The translations under genes were made by a program, and so were the position numbers. Below, piece after piece: positions 14,923 through 27,129 of a DNA stretch of 64,000 bases. The first letter of the stretch is position 1. Each line of letters begins with the position of its first letter. This stretch comes from Kitasatospora kifunensis (GTDB lineage: Bacteria > Actinomycetota > Actinomycetes > Streptomycetales > Streptomycetaceae): the NCBI RefSeq assembly GCF_014203855.1, contig NZ_JACHJV010000001.1, forward strand, positions 3,658,001-3,722,000. The letters run 5' to 3'. The notes beneath the pieces were generated by a model. It made no database searches, was not told the origin of the DNA, and saw nothing but the letters and a program-made list of their open reading frames with translations.

Positions 14923-15777
14923 TCAGCTGGTGCCGGCGGCCCGCCAGGCGGCCACCACCCGGACGGCGTCCGCGGTGCCCGCCACGTCGTGCACCCGGAC
15001 GGCCCAGGCGCCCGCCCTGGCCGAGAGCACCGAGATCGCCGCCGTGGCGTCGTCGCGCTGCCGGGCCGGGCGCAGCTGCCCGGTTTCCGGGTCGGCGAGC
15101 AGCGTACCCAGGAAGCGCTTGCGGGATGCGGCCACCAACACCGGGCGACCCAAGGCAGTGAGCGCGTCCAAACCCGCCAGCAAGGACCAGTTGTGCTCGC
15201 TGGTCTTGGCGAAGCCGAGGCCGGGGTCCAGGATCAGCTGCTCCTCCTTGACGCCGGCTGCCAGCAGCGCCTCGATCCGCGTCGTCAGCTCGGCCACCAC
15301 ATCGGCCACCACGTCGTCGTAGACCGCGCGCCGCTCCATGTCGACCGACTGGCCGCGCCAGTGCATCACCACGAAGGGCGCCCCGTGCTCGGCCACCACG
15401 GCGGCCATCGCCGGGTCGGCCAGGCCGCCGGAGACGTCGTTGACCAGCACCGCCCCGGCCATCAGCGCCCGTTCGGCCACCACCGCCCGCATGGTGTCCA
15501 CCGAGACCAGCACCCCGGCCGCCGCCAGCTGCCGCACCACCGGCAGCACCCGGCGCAGCTCCTCCGCCTCGGTGACCCGCTGCGAGCCGGGGCGGGTCGA
15601 CTCCCCGCCGACGTCCACCAGGTCCGCGCCGCGGGCCACCAGGTCGAGGCCGTGCGCCACCGCGGCGTCCGGATCCAGCCACTGGCCGCCGTCCGAGAAG
15701 GAGTCGGGCGTCACGTTGACGACACCCATCACGGCGCAGCGGTCAAAGTGCGGAAAGCCGGGCAGCGGGTTGTTCAT
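14923..15777 (-). CDS. folP: Dihydropteroate synthase
   Basis: A 284-residue TIM-barrel enzyme that joins p-aminobenzoate to hydroxymethyldihydropterin pyrophosphate. Motifs: MGVVNVTPDSFSDGG (first signature), DLVDVGGESTRPGSQ (second signature), VLVNDVSGGLAD, FVVMHWRG, LILDPGLGFAKTSEHN and the pterin-binding ASRKRFLG. All expected loops are present. ATG 15777 starts at MNNPLPGF. It heads the leftward folP-NTF2-folB-folK-DUF3180 string and is separated from lysX by a hairpin. Confidence 0.96.
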   Translation of the reverse strand: MNNPLPGFPHFDRCAVMGVVNVTPDSFSDGGQWLDPDAAVAHGLDLVARGADLVDVGGESTRPGSQRVTEAEELRRVLPVVRQLAAAGVLVSVDTMRAVVAERALMAGAVLVNDVSGGLADPAMAAVVAEHGAPFVVMHWRGQSVDMERRAVYDDVVADVVAELTTRIEALLAAGVKEEQLILDPGLGFAKTSEHNWSLLAGLDALTALGRPVLVAASRKRFLGTLLADPETGQLRPARQRDDATAAISVLSARAGAWAVRVHDVAGTADAVRVVAAWRAAGTS

Positions 15778-15818
15778 GGGCCCATTATCGGCCCGGCGGC
15801 CGTCCGACCTGGGACGGT

Positions 15819-15854
15819 GCAGCCCCTGCCCGGCCTGAGCCGAGCAGGGGCTGC
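15819..15854 (-). terminator. Hairpin terminator after lysX
   Basis: GCAGCCCCTGC (15819-15829) pairs perfectly with GCAGGGGCTGC (15844-15854), 11 base pairs and a 14-base loop, just after the lysX stop and before folP. There is no U tract. Confidence 0.6.
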
Positions 15855-15872
15855 GAAGGAGTGCGGGGCGAG

Positions 15873-17726
15873 CTAGGCCGCCGGAGCGATCGACCCGCTG
15901 TCGCCGGCCGACACCGGCATCAGACCCTGCCGCTGGCGCTTGCGCCCGAACTTCGGCATGCCCAGCGTGATGAACGCCTCGGCCTGCATCACCGCGAAAC
16001 CGATCCGCGGCAGGTCCCGGGTGTTCGGGTAGACCATGAACCGCGGCTCCCACTCCGGCTGGAACTTGGCGTTGAACTTGTACAGCGACTCGATCTGGAA
16101 CCAGCGCGAGAGGAAGACCAGCAGTCCGCGCCAGGCCCGCAGCACCGGGCCAGCGCCGATCCGCTCACCGCGGGCCAACGCGGAGCGGAACATCGCGAAA
16201 TTCAGCGAGACCCGGCGGATGCCCATCGCCGGCACCGCCTGCAGCGCCGCCACGATCAGCAGCTCGTTCAGACCCGGGTCGGCCGCCCGGTCGCGGCGCA
16301 TCAGCTCCAGCGAGATGCCGTCCGGGCCCCAGGGCACGAAGTGCAGCACGGCCTTGAGGTCGTCGCCTGTCGGCTCGCCCTCTTCCGGCGCCTTGTGCGC
16401 AGTGACCACCACGCAGTCGTCGTCAGCGGGGTCGCCGAAACGGCCCAGCGCCATCGAGAAGCCGCGCTCGGTGTCGGTGCCGCGCCAGCGGGCGGCGGCG
16501 TCGGCGATCCGCTGCTTCTCCTCACGGCTCAGGTCACTGACCCGGCGCACCTGGCAGGAGTAGCCGTTGCGCTCGATCCGCTTGACCATCTGGCGCACGT
16601 TGCGCATCGCGCGACCGGCCATCGAGAAGGTGGTCGCGTCCACGATCGCCTCGTCGCCCAGCTCCAGCGCGTCCAGCCCGGCCTCACGGGTCCAGACCTC
16701 GCCGCCGACCTCGCTGCAGCCCACCACGGCCGGCACCCAGGCGTGCTCGCGGGCCTGCGCCATGAAGACCTTGATCGCGCCCGGCCAGGCCTCCACGTCA
16801 CCCACCGGGTCACCGGAGGCGAGCATCACACCGGAGATCACCCGGTAGGAGATCGCCGCCTTGCCGGTCGGCGAGAACAGCACGCTCTTGTCCCGGCGCA
16901 GCGCGAAGTAGCCCAGCGAGTCGCGCTCGCCGTGCCGCTCCAGCAGGGCGCGGACCTTGACCTCCTCGTCGGCGGTCAGCTCCGGCTCCGGCTTCTCCGG
17001 GCGCAGCAGCAGGTAGGCGGTGGAGAAGGCGGTGAGCAGGCCGAGCCCGGCCAGCGAGTAGCCGACCACGTCGCCGATCCGGTCCGGGTGGTAGCTGATC
17101 GGGCCGTCCAGCCCGAACAGGCCCCAGACGGTCTCGTGCAGCCGGTCCAGCAGGCTCGGGTGACCCATCTCCCTGGCCGGGTGGGCGCTGACGATCAGCA
17201 GCCCCAGGCACAGGCTGACCGCACCCATCACGACCAGGTTCAGCAGCGCGCGCCAACGGGTGCGCGGGTCGGCCTTGGCGTAGAACTCGCGACGGTGCAC
17301 CAGCATCACCGCGAAGAGCACCACCGAGACCACCGCGGGGCCGACCTGGTGCCAGCGCAGCACGTGCAGCGCGGCGCCGACCGGCAGCAGCACGCAGACC
17401 ATCCGCCAGGCCCGCTGCTTGCGCCGGCGCAGGGCATGCGCCAGCAGCACCAGCAGGATGCCGACCAGCAGGGTGCCCGCGGTGGCCAGCGTGGTGGTGG
17501 TGCCAGGCAGCTGTCCGGCCCAGGTGTGCATCTTGGTGCGGCGCAGCTTGGGGAAGATGGCACTGGCGATGTCCACCAGCCCGATCAGCAGGCAGGCGTA
17601 GCCCACCGCCCCCGGCAGCCAGGCCCGCGGCACGGCGGCAGCCTGGGTGCGCAGCGTCTGCAGACCCCGTCGGCGGGGCTGCTCCGGGGACTGAGATGAC
17701 GGCTCAGTGGACACGGGAACGCTCAT
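15873..17726 (-). CDS. Phosphatidylglycerol lysyltransferase-type membrane protein (LysX/MprF-like, DUF2156)
   Basis: A 617-residue protein. The N-terminal half has about six hydrophobic helices (residues 35-250). The C-terminal half (about 260-600) is a DUF2156 aminoacyltransferase domain with the segments SPTGKAAISYRVISGVMLASG, SMAGRAMRNVRQMVKRIERNG (each cited in part) and SLNFAMFRSALARGERIG. Such enzymes move lysine from lysyl-tRNA to phosphatidylglycerol and reduce sensitivity to cationic peptides. The fused lysyl-tRNA synthetase domain found in mycobacterial LysX is absent. The ATG has no Shine-Dalgarno; TACGCT (17735-17740) lies 8 bases upstream, suggesting a leaderless message. Confidence 0.8.
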   Translation of the reverse strand: MSVPVSTEPSSQSPEQPRRRGLQTLRTQAAAVPRAWLPGAVGYACLLIGLVDIASAIFPKLRRTKMHTWAGQLPGTTTTLATAGTLLVGILLVLLAHALRRRKQRAWRMVCVLLPVGAALHVLRWHQVGPAVVSVVLFAVMLVHRREFYAKADPRTRWRALLNLVVMGAVSLCLGLLIVSAHPAREMGHPSLLDRLHETVWGLFGLDGPISYHPDRIGDVVGYSLAGLGLLTAFSTAYLLLRPEKPEPELTADEEVKVRALLERHGERDSLGYFALRRDKSVLFSPTGKAAISYRVISGVMLASGDPVGDVEAWPGAIKVFMAQAREHAWVPAVVGCSEVGGEVWTREAGLDALELGDEAIVDATTFSMAGRAMRNVRQMVKRIERNGYSCQVRRVSDLSREEKQRIADAAARWRGTDTERGFSMALGRFGDPADDDCVVVTAHKAPEEGEPTGDDLKAVLHFVPWGPDGISLELMRRDRAADPGLNELLIVAALQAVPAMGIRRVSLNFAMFRSALARGERIGAGPVLRAWRGLLVFLSRWFQIESLYKFNAKFQPEWEPRFMVYPNTRDLPRIGFAVMQAEAFITLGMPKFGRKRQRQGLMPVSAGDSGSIAPAA

Positions 17727-18152
17727 GAGAACTCAGCGTAGAGGGTGTGCACAGGTGCCCGGTCACCCAGAAGGATGAGCCGTGATGGGCCTTCATACGT
17801 ATGTCCTTCCCTTGACCATGAGACCGTCAAGAGCGAGTAATGGCTGGTCCACTGCCTGGGACCGGCCGCCGGACGGACCGGCCCGAGCCCCCGCACGAGT
17901 GGCGACGCCGAAGTCTAGAGCCTTGGTTCCTGTGGGTGAAGCCGAGCCGTTCGCACCGGCGCGCCCGTGCCGCCCGCCATTCACCCGGCGTTGCCCCCAT
18001 GAGCGCGGGCGGCTCCGGTGGCTGCCCACCGATCCGTCTCGGATGATGAGTCAGCGGTACCCGCCGAGAACGTGATGAACCCCGTGACGCCTGGTCGGGC
18101 GCGTCTTTGACAGCCCGCCAGCTCGTCCGGCGCACCAGGGAAGGGCTCTGGG
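17727..18152. other. Divergent intergenic region between lysX and the esterase gene
   Basis: No convincing gene. It contains the perfect palindrome CATACGTATG (17794-17803) and the inverted repeat CTTGAC-N9-GTCAAG (17811-17831), whose left arm resembles a -35 box. Either could bind a regulator. A GGAAGGG ribosome-binding site precedes ATG 18153. Confidence 0.4.
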
Positions 18153-19334
18153 ATGGAACTGACCAGCAGCGCGCTGGTGTACGTCATGGTGACGTTCGCC
18201 CTGCTGATCACAGCGGCCGTGCTCTGGCTCTGGCCCCGGCTGGCCGGGTCGGGGCCGGTGCACCTGTTCGGCCGCCTGGGCATACTGACGATCATTCAGG
18301 TGGTGCTCCTGGCCATCTGCGGGTTGACCGTCAACAACACCTACGGCTTCTACACCTCCTGGCACGACCTACTGGCGCCCGACACCAGCCAGTTGGCGCT
18401 GGGCCCGGTGCCGGGCGGCAAGGGCGGGCCGCCCGGTGGCGGCACGCTGGTGCAGCCGGCCGAGGAGAGCGGCCTGTCCACCGTCACCGACCTGCCGCAG
18501 GGCAAGCCGGAGGAGGTCGGCCGGGTGGATTCCATTCGGGTGACCGGCAAAGTGACCGGGCTTTCGGACCAGATGTTCATCTATCTGCCACCCGAGTACT
18601 TCAATCCGAAGTACTCCCGGGAGCGCTTTCCGGTGCTGCTCGCCCTGGCCGGCTTTCCGGCCCCCGCGCTCGCCCTGCTGAGCGATCTGCACACCCCGCA
18701 GACCGCCTGGGACCTGCAGCGCACCGGCCGGATGGCACCCACCATCGTGGTGCTGGCCCGGCCCGCGGTGGCCGCCCCGCGCGACACCGAGTGCGTGGAC
18801 GTCCCCGGCGGGCCGCAGAGCGAGACCTGGTTCGCCAAGGACGTGCCCACCGCGCTGCGCTCGGCCTACCGGGTGAGCCGCTCCGCCGCCTCCTGGGGCG
18901 TGTTCGGCTACTCCACCGGCGGCGCCTGCGCGCTGCGCCTGGCGCTGCGCGACCCCGACGCCTACGGCGCGGCGGCCGCCCTGCACGGGGACTACCAGGT
19001 GGTGCCGGACCCGTGGGCCAGCGGCGACCTGTTCGGCGGCAACCAGGAGCTGGCGCAGAGCTACGACCTGAACTGGCGACTGCACAACCTGCCCGTCCCC
19101 AAGAGCTCGCTGCTGATCGTCAGCACCCGCACGGAGGAGAACTACCCGGCCACCGAGCAGTTCCTGGCCGCCGTCGCGCCGATCACCTCCGCCCACCCCG
19201 AGCTCACCGTCGACTCGCTCTTCCTGCCCGACGGCGGCCACACCTTCGACAGCTGGCGCCGCGAGCTGCCCGCTTCGCTGGAATGGATCAGCGACCACCT
19301 CGCCACGCCCCAGGACCGCGAACCGCGGACCTGA
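18153..19334 (+). CDS. Membrane-anchored alpha/beta-hydrolase (esterase D/antigen 85-like fold)
   Basis: A 393-residue protein with two N-terminal hydrophobic helices (about 8-28 and 42-62), a linker, and an extracellular alpha/beta-hydrolase domain (about 130-385). The nucleophile elbow is GYSTGG, the catalytic histidine is probably in DGGHTFDSW, and YLPPEYFN is a typical esterase-family start. Substrates of such putative esterases are usually unknown. GGAAGGG 7 bases upstream supports ATG 18153. It is convergent with folE; a hairpin lies between them. Confidence 0.8.
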   Translation: MELTSSALVYVMVTFALLITAAVLWLWPRLAGSGPVHLFGRLGILTIIQVVLLAICGLTVNNTYGFYTSWHDLLAPDTSQLALGPVPGGKGGPPGGGTLVQPAEESGLSTVTDLPQGKPEEVGRVDSIRVTGKVTGLSDQMFIYLPPEYFNPKYSRERFPVLLALAGFPAPALALLSDLHTPQTAWDLQRTGRMAPTIVVLARPAVAAPRDTECVDVPGGPQSETWFAKDVPTALRSAYRVSRSAASWGVFGYSTGGACALRLALRDPDAYGAAAALHGDYQVVPDPWASGDLFGGNQELAQSYDLNWRLHNLPVPKSSLLIVSTRTEENYPATEQFLAAVAPITSAHPELTVDSLFLPDGGHTFDSWRRELPASLEWISDHLATPQDREPRT

Positions 19335-19347
19335 CCGGACGACGAGG

Positions 19348-19379
19348 GGCCGCTGCGGACAACGCGCGGCAGGGGCCCG
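19348..19379. terminator. Hairpin between convergent esterase and folE genes
   Basis: GGGCCGCTGC (19348-19357) pairs with GCAGGGGCCC (19370-19379) with one mismatch and a 12-base loop. It could serve both strands. Confidence 0.45.
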
Positions 19380-19382
19380 GCG

Positions 19383-19988
19383 TCAGCGCCCGATGATCAG
19401 GCTCATCGCCTCGTTACGGGTGGCGGGGTCGCGCAACTGGCCACGGACCGCCGAGGTGATGGTCTTGGCACCCGGCTTGCGGATGCCGCGCATCGACATG
19501 CACATGTGCTCGCACTCGATCACCACGATCGCGCCGCGCGGCTCCAGGATCCGCATCAGGGAGTCGGCGACCTGGCTGGTCAGCCGCTCCTGCACCTGGG
19601 GGCGACGGGCGTAGACGTCGACCAGCCGGGCCAGCTTGGACAGGCCGGTGATCTTGCCGCTGGTCGAGGGTATGTAGCCGACGTGGGCCACCCCCTGGAA
19701 CGGGACCAGGTGGTGCTCGCAGGTCGAGAACACCTCGATGTCCTTCACCAGCACCATCTCGTCGTGACCGAGGTCGAAGGTGGTGGTCAGCACGTCCTCG
19801 GGCTGCTGCCAGAGGCCGGCGAAGATCTCCTTGTAGGCCCGGGCCACCCGAGCCGGGGTCTCCAGCAGTCCCTCACGGTCCGGATCCTCACCCACGGCGA
19901 TCAGCAGCTCGCGCACGGCGTTCTCAGCCCGCTTCTGGTCGAAGGCACTGACAGAGGCCTGTCCGTCGAGCGTCACCGGATCGATCAT
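19383..19988 (-). CDS. folE: GTP cyclohydrolase I (FolE)
   Basis: A 201-residue enzyme that opens GTP to dihydroneopterin triphosphate, the first step of folate synthesis. Signature segments: [21 protein letters not shown] (zinc ligands Cys and His), [20 protein letters not shown], and [17 protein letters not shown] with the third zinc ligand. ATG 19988 begins MIDPVTLDG, the usual N-terminus. It lies downstream of ftsH on the same strand, but a strong hairpin separates them, so it probably has its own promoter in the roughly 50 bases before the start. Confidence 0.96.
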   Translation of the reverse strand: MIDPVTLDGQASVSAFDQKRAENAVRELLIAVGEDPDREGLLETPARVARAYKEIFAGLWQQPEDVLTTTFDLGHDEMVLVKDIEVFSTCEHHLVPFQGVAHVGYIPSTSGKITGLSKLARLVDVYARRPQVQERLTSQVADSLMRILEPRGAIVVIECEHMCMSMRGIRKPGAKTITSAVRGQLRDPATRNEAMSLIIGR

Positions 19989-20036
19989 GCGAACCTCACA
20001 GGTAGCAGGGCAGAGTAGACGGCTGAACAGCACGAA

Positions 20037-20074
20037 TGCCGCGCCTCCAGGGTACAAACCCTGGAAACGCGGCA
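20037..20074 (-). terminator. Hairpin terminator after ftsH
   Basis: Outer stem TGCCGCG/CGCGGCA and inner stem TCCAGGG/CCCTGGA, 14 base pairs with one 2x2 internal loop, around a 6-base loop. It lies 20 bases after the ftsH stop. Confidence 0.75.
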
Positions 20075-20093
20075 CCCATTCCGGTCCGGCGGA

Positions 20094-22142
<2,049 letters not shown>

Positions 22143-22412
22143 CCATGCGGGGCGTTGCCGCCCCGTCCCTCCTGCCACTCAACGGCACCTTCCGGACCTG
22201 GTGGCCCGCCGGTGCAATCCGATATGTGCGAGTGCACTCCGCTCTCGTCAGCACGCTCGTACGACGAGAGGGTAATTTGACCGTACAGCAGTGGTGCCCC
22301 GCTCTGTGGAAGCAAGGCGGTACCGCTCTGTGCAGTTGTACGCCTGCCGACTCCAACGGGTGAAATCGGCTCACTGTTCCCGAGTGTCCCGCCTTCGGCT
22401 CAGTTGAGCCGT

Positions 22413-22967
22413 TCAGCCGCCGTAGACGTGTGGGGCGAGCGTACCGATGAACGGCAGGTTGCGGAGCTTCTCGGCGTAGTCCAGGCCGTAGCCGACCACG
22501 AACTCGTTGGGGATCTCGAAGCCCACGTACTTGACGTCGATCTCGACCTTGGCGGCCTCCGGCTTGCGCAGCAGGGTGCAGACCTCGAGCGAGGCCGGCC
22601 CGCGCGAGCCCAGGTTGCCGAGCAGCCAGGAGAGCGTCAGGCCGGAGTCGATGATGTCCTCGACGATCAGCACGTCGCGCCCGGCGATGTCGGTGTCCAG
22701 GTCCTTGAGGATCCGCACCACGCCGGAGGACTTGGTGCCCATCCCGTACGAGGAGACCGCCATCCAGTCCATCGTGACCTGCGAGTGCAGCGCCCGGGCG
22801 AGGTCGGCCATCACCATGACCGCGCCCTTGAGGACGCCGACGATCAGCAGGTCCTTCCCGGCGTAGTCCCGGTCGATCCGCTCCGCCAGCTCCAGCAGCT
22901 TCGCGTCGATCTCGTCCTTGCTGATGAGCACCTTCGCCAGGTCGGCGCCCATGTCCTTGTCGTCCAC
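22413..22967 (-). CDS. hpt: Hypoxanthine phosphoribosyltransferase
   Basis: A 184-residue purine-salvage enzyme that joins hypoxanthine or guanine to PRPP. The PRPP-binding loop is VLIVEDIIDSGLTL. Other conserved parts are DLLIVGVLKGAVMVMADLAR and VGYGLDYAEKLRNLPFIG. GTG 22967 is preferred, with AGGA about 11 bases upstream; the sequence before it is not conserved-looking. It begins 41 bases after the tilS stop and is probably co-transcribed with it, as in many Gram-positive bacteria. Confidence 0.95.
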   Translation of the reverse strand: MDDKDMGADLAKVLISKDEIDAKLLELAERIDRDYAGKDLLIVGVLKGAVMVMADLARALHSQVTMDWMAVSSYGMGTKSSGVVRILKDLDTDIAGRDVLIVEDIIDSGLTLSWLLGNLGSRGPASLEVCTLLRKPEAAKVEIDVKYVGFEIPNEFVVGYGLDYAEKLRNLPFIGTLAPHVYGG

Positions 22968-23008
22968 CGGGAGTACGTCCTCAAGGGTTTGTGGTCCTGT
23001 GTCGGCGG

Positions 23009-24226
23009 TCAGTCGTCCTGCCGCCGAAACACCAGGTTGCCACACCTACGGGTGACCTCGACGCCCCCGGGTAGCTGCAGCGGCCCCTGGCCCCGCCAGC
23101 CGGTGACCAGGAGGTCGACCGTCTCCAGGTGCCGGGCGAACAGGTCACCGGCCGGGGACCCGGTGCGCAGCGCGACCCGGCGCAGCACCCGGCGGCGCAC
23201 CGCGGCGGGCAGTTCGGCCAGTGCGGCGACCGGCAGCTCGCCCTGGCCGGGGCTCCGGTCGGGGCCCGGGTCGGGCCGGTAGAGCTCCTGCTCGGCCCGA
23301 CCCGCCCACTGGTCCAGCGCGTCCGCGTCGTCCCGAAAGAGCCGGGCGGTGCGGGCCAGGGCCTCCACCACGCCGTGGCCCAGGTGCTTCTCCAGCACCG
23401 GCAGCACCTCGTGGCGCACCCGGGCCCGGGTGTAGGCGGGGTCCAGGTTGTGCGGGTCGTCCCAGACCGGGATGGACTGCGCGGCACAGGCCTGACGGGT
23501 GGCGGCGCGGTCCAGGTCGAGCAGCGGGCGGCGGTAGCGGCCCTTCTGCGCGGGCATGCCGGCCAGCGAGCGGGCGCCGGAGCCCCGGGCCAGGCCCAGC
23601 AGCACCGTTTCGGCCTGGTCGTCGCGGGTGTGGCCGAGGAAGACCGCCAGCGCCTGGTGGCGCTCGGCTGCCTCGTCCAGCGCGGCGTAGCGGGCGTCGC
23701 GGGCGGCGGACTCCGGGCCGCCCTGGCGGCCGACCCGCACCGGGACGGCCTCCACCGGGTCCAGGCCCAGTGCCCGCAGCCGCTCGGCGACCTGGCGGGC
23801 CCGCTCGGCGGAGCCGGACTGCAGGCCGTGGTCGACGGTGACCGCACCGACGCGCAGGCCGAGCTTGGGGGCCTCGAAGGCGGTGGCGGTGGCGAGCGCC
23901 ATGGAGTCCGCGCCACCGCTGACGGCGACCAGGACCAGCGGGGAGCCGGGGGCGGCGGGGGTGCGGGGCAGCCCGGAGGGGTGGCGGCGGGCGTTGCCGA
24001 TCAGCACGGTGCTCGATGCGCAGACGCTCTGGGCGGCAACCGTCGCGGCGGGAGCGACGGCGGGAGCACCGGCAGGGCCGAGCGCGGAAACGGGGATGGG
24101 GACGGGGATCGGGGCGGCGCGGCGCAGCGCGGCGGCCGGAATCGGGACGGCGGCCTCGGCCGCGAGATCCATCAAGGCGCGGCGGACGGCCAGGCGTATC
24201 GCCGCGACGGCGGGGTGTGGGCCCAC
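23009..24226 (-). CDS. tilS: tRNA(Ile)-lysidine synthase with an N-terminal low-complexity insert
   Basis: A 405-residue PP-loop ATPase that converts C34 of tRNA-Ile(CAU) to lysidine. The PP-loop SGGADS lies at about 103-108. [36 protein letters not shown] (in part) and [15 protein letters not shown] are typical of TilS. The GTG start gives the family-like N-terminus [16 protein letters not shown], with GAGGAG upstream. Between that conserved start and the PP-loop are about 55 extra Ala/Pro/Val-rich residues (about 22-75), encoded partly by repeated GGGGATC/GGGGACG units. TilS usually has the PP-loop near residue 35-50, so this is an expansion. Confidence 0.92.
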   Translation of the reverse strand: MGPHPAVAAIRLAVRRALMDLAAEAAVPIPAAALRRAAPIPVPIPVSALGPAGAPAVAPAATVAAQSVCASSTVLIGNARRHPSGLPRTPAAPGSPLVLVAVSGGADSMALATATAFEAPKLGLRVGAVTVDHGLQSGSAERARQVAERLRALGLDPVEAVPVRVGRQGGPESAARDARYAALDEAAERHQALAVFLGHTRDDQAETVLLGLARGSGARSLAGMPAQKGRYRRPLLDLDRAATRQACAAQSIPVWDDPHNLDPAYTRARVRHEVLPVLEKHLGHGVVEALARTARLFRDDADALDQWAGRAEQELYRPDPGPDRSPGQGELPVAALAELPAAVRRRVLRRVALRTGSPAGDLFARHLETVDLLVTGWRGQGPLQLPGGVEVTRRCGNLVFRRQDD

Positions 24227-24370
24227 GGTGGAGCAACTCCTCTGGCTGGTGGTGACCGAACGCTCACAGATCGTCGCAGAAAGGTGGGCGGGCCTTGGCC
24301 ACCCGCGCCACCGGTACGACCACCGTCCCACGGACGGGTGAATGAAGAAACGTTCCGCCGACCCTCCCCC

Positions 24371-25552
24371 TCACTCGTCCGGGGGCTTTGGCTGGGACTG
24401 GCGTCCGACTCGGGCCACCCAGGCGGCCGGGTCGTGGATCTCGTCCTTGGTCGGCAGGGTGTTCGGCGAGGTCCAGATCCGGTTGAAGCCCTCCATGCCG
24501 ATCCGGTCCAGCACGCCGCGCACGAAGACCGCGCCGTCCTGGTACTGGCGCAGCTTGGCGTCCATCCCGAGCAGCTTGCGCAGCATCAGGTCCAGGCGGC
24601 TGGCGCCCTTGTCCCGGCGGCGCTGGAACTTCTCCCTGATCTCCGCCACGCTCGGCACCACGGCAGGCCCGACCCCGTCCATCACCACGTCGGCGTGGCC
24701 CTCCAGCAGCGACATCACCGCGGTCAGCCTGGCCAGGATCTCGCGCTGGTTGGGGGTCTGCACCACGTCCAGCAGCGTGCCGGCCCCGCTGCTGGGACGC
24801 TCACCCGGCGACAGGACCTCACGCAGCCGCTCCAGCAGGGCGACCGGCTCCACGTCCGTCTCGGCCAGGAAGGACTGCACCTCGGACTGCACGTGGTCGC
24901 GCAACCAGGGCACGGCGCTGAACTGGGTGCGGTGGGTCTCCTCGTGCAGGCAGACCCAGAGCCGGAAGTCGTGCGGATCGACGTCCAGTTCCCGCTCCAC
25001 CTGGACGATGTTGGGGGCCACCAGCAGCAGCCGGCCAGGACCGGCCGGCTGGGTGCCGAGCCTGGGCTGGTCGAAGAGCTCGGCCGGGCTGCTCGGGGAG
25101 GGCCCGGGGCCCGGGTCCGCGGCGGCGAAGGTCTCGTACTGGCCGAGCACCTTGCCGGAGAGCAGCGCCAGCACCGCGCCCACCTCGACGCCGGTCACCT
25201 TCTCGCCGACCACGCCGAGCACCGCGCCGCCGGGCGTCTCGGCCCGCCGGGCGGCCAGCTTCTGCACCAGCGGGCGGATCACCGTGCGAAAGCCCGCGAC
25301 GTTGGCGCGCACCCAGCCGGGCCGGTCCACCACCAGCACCGGCGCGGCTCCGTGGGCGGCCAGGCGGGCCGCGCGCATGCCGGTGTACTCACGCACCGCA
25401 CCCTCGGCGGCCAGCGCGTGCCCGCGCAGCTCGGCCACCACGGTGCGGGCCTGTTCCCGGGTGATCTGCGGGCCCGGCCGGGCCAACCGGGTCGCCGTCG
25501 CGACCGCGAGATTCCAGTCGACCATGTCAGCACCGCCGCTCGCGCTCGTCAT
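24371..25552 (-). CDS. Zincin-like metalloprotease (DUF2342/zinc-dependent peptidase family)
   Basis: A 393-residue protein of the actinobacterial zincin_2 (DUF2342) family. It contains the zinc motif HEETH in WVCLHEETHRTQF, the upstream LLLVAPNIVQVERELDVDP, and VMSLLEGHADVVMDGVG with the likely third ligand. Function is poorly known. Some members are annotated as coenzyme-F420 biosynthesis-associated, but the metalloprotease motif is the only functional clue. ATG 25552 has TACCGT upstream and little room for a leader. The neighbours dacB and tilS are usual for streptomycetes. Confidence 0.85.
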   Translation of the reverse strand: MTSASGGADMVDWNLAVATATRLARPGPQITREQARTVVAELRGHALAAEGAVREYTGMRAARLAAHGAAPVLVVDRPGWVRANVAGFRTVIRPLVQKLAARRAETPGGAVLGVVGEKVTGVEVGAVLALLSGKVLGQYETFAAADPGPGPSPSSPAELFDQPRLGTQPAGPGRLLLVAPNIVQVERELDVDPHDFRLWVCLHEETHRTQFSAVPWLRDHVQSEVQSFLAETDVEPVALLERLREVLSPGERPSSGAGTLLDVVQTPNQREILARLTAVMSLLEGHADVVMDGVGPAVVPSVAEIREKFQRRRDKGASRLDLMLRKLLGMDAKLRQYQDGAVFVRGVLDRIGMEGFNRIWTSPNTLPTKDEIHDPAAWVARVGRQSQPKPPDE

Positions 25553-25613
25553 GCCCTCACGGTACGTGCTGGCGGCCCCCGGCCCCACCCCTGCGACCAT
25601 CCAGGCCGAGCCG

Positions 25614-27053
25614 CTACTTGCAGCCGCAGGAGACCAGCTTGGCCACGATCCGGTCCATCGCGGCCCGAGCGCTGCCGGCATCGGCCGGGGTCTTGGTCAT
25701 CAGCGCGAAGGAGAGCAGCCGCCCGTCGGCGTCCACCACCGTGCCGGCCAGCGTGTTGACCCCGCTCAGGCTGCCGGTCTTGGCCCGCACCACGCCGGCC
25801 CCGTCGGCCGAGCCCTGGGCGGCGACGAAGCGCTTGTCCAGCGTCCCGGTCAGCCCGGCGATCGGCAGGCCGGTCAGCACCGGACGCAGCTGCGGGTGGT
25901 CGGGGGAGGCGGCCAGCGCGAGCAGGTCGGCCAGCACCACCGGCGGGATGGTGTTGTGGATGTTCAGGCCGCTGCCGTCGTTGAGTGACACGCCCGCCAT
26001 CGGGATGCCGAGGCCGGCGAGGGTCTGGGTGACCGCCTGCGCCGCGCCGTCGTAGCTCACCGGCTGGTGCTGGGCCACCGCCACCTGCCGGGCCACCGCC
26101 TCGGCCAGCGTGTTGTCGGAGTTCGTGAGCAGCCGCTCCACCAGTCGCGGCAGCACCGGCGACTGCACCTGGGCGATCTGCGCGGCGTTCGCCGGGGCCT
26201 GGCCCTGGGCGGGCTTGCCGTCCACCTTGACGCCCTGGGCGCCGAGCAGGTCGGTGAACTTGGCCACCGCCTGGGCGGCCGGGTCGGCGACCCGCACCGG
26301 AGCGTCGCTGACCTGGTCGGTGGCGTCCTGTCGGCCCTCGTCGATCATCAGCGACGACATCGGGCCGATGTTGGTGCCGTCGTTGAACTTGTGCGCCGCC
26401 GGGCCGGTGTACAGCGAGGTGTCGTACGTCAGGTGCACGGTGGTGACACCGGCCGCCTTGAGGGCGGCGGCGGTCCTGTTCGCCAGGTCGATCAGCGAGG
26501 CGGGTGCCGAGTCGGGGTCCACCGGGGCGCCGCTGATTCGGATCTGATCCACCGGCAGGCCGGTCAGCGTCGGGTCGCCGCCGCCCACCAGCACGATGTC
26601 GGCCGGGGTGGCGCCGTGCACCACCTTGGTGGTCAGCCGGGTGTCGGGCGGCAACAGGCTGAGCGCGGCCACCGTGGTGGCCAGCTTGGTGGTGGAGGCC
26701 GGGGTGGACGGGGTGTTCTCGCCCGAGCCGAGCAGCAGTTTGCCGCTGCCGCCGTCGGCGATCGCGAAGGTCAGCGTGCCGAGTGCCTTGTCCGAGGTGA
26801 GCTGACCGAGCGCGGCCTGCAGGCCCGCGGTGGTCGGCAGGCCCTCGCCACCGGTCGTGACGGCCGGCGTGAGCACCGGTGCTGCGGCGGGCGGCGCGGC
26901 GGGCGGCGACGCCGGGCCCGAAGCGGGCGCCTGGGCGTACGCCCGCGGCCCCACCGACCCGCCGGCGACCAGCAGGACGAGCCCCGCCGCCCCCGCGACC
27001 ACGCTCACGCCGACGCCGCCGCGCGCCCCTGTACGAGTCCCTGCCCCTGTCAC
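25614..27053 (-). CDS. dacB: D-alanyl-D-alanine carboxypeptidase/endopeptidase (PBP4, peptidase S13)
   Basis: A 479-residue secreted low-molecular-weight penicillin-binding protein. An N-terminal hydrophobic segment (about 14-35) ends in AYAQAPA, a likely signal peptide. The three active-site motifs of S13 enzymes are present: STTK (SxxK), SDN (SxN) and KTGS (KTG). It trims peptidoglycan peptides or cuts cross-links. GTG 27053 has AGGGG about 8 bases upstream. It is divergent from ppa with only 76 bases between the starts. Confidence 0.93.
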   Translation of the reverse strand: MTGAGTRTGARGGVGVSVVAGAAGLVLLVAGGSVGPRAYAQAPASGPASPPAAPPAAAPVLTPAVTTGGEGLPTTAGLQAALGQLTSDKALGTLTFAIADGGSGKLLLGSGENTPSTPASTTKLATTVAALSLLPPDTRLTTKVVHGATPADIVLVGGGDPTLTGLPVDQIRISGAPVDPDSAPASLIDLANRTAAALKAAGVTTVHLTYDTSLYTGPAAHKFNDGTNIGPMSSLMIDEGRQDATDQVSDAPVRVADPAAQAVAKFTDLLGAQGVKVDGKPAQGQAPANAAQIAQVQSPVLPRLVERLLTNSDNTLAEAVARQVAVAQHQPVSYDGAAQAVTQTLAGLGIPMAGVSLNDGSGLNIHNTIPPVVLADLLALAASPDHPQLRPVLTGLPIAGLTGTLDKRFVAAQGSADGAGVVRAKTGSLSGVNTLAGTVVDADGRLLSFALMTKTPADAGSARAAMDRIVAKLVSCGCK

Positions 27054-27129
27054 AGCCCATCCCCTTTCCACAGCACTCCCTCCCGTAGGAGACACTTGGA
27101 TTCTGTCAGTCTCTACCTTGGAGGAACCG

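Noticed and set aside
17838..17860. Possible dre site (GCTGGTCCACTGCC) near lysX
   Set aside because: Only the left half matches; the right half of the palindrome is absent and the genes have no link to amino sugars.
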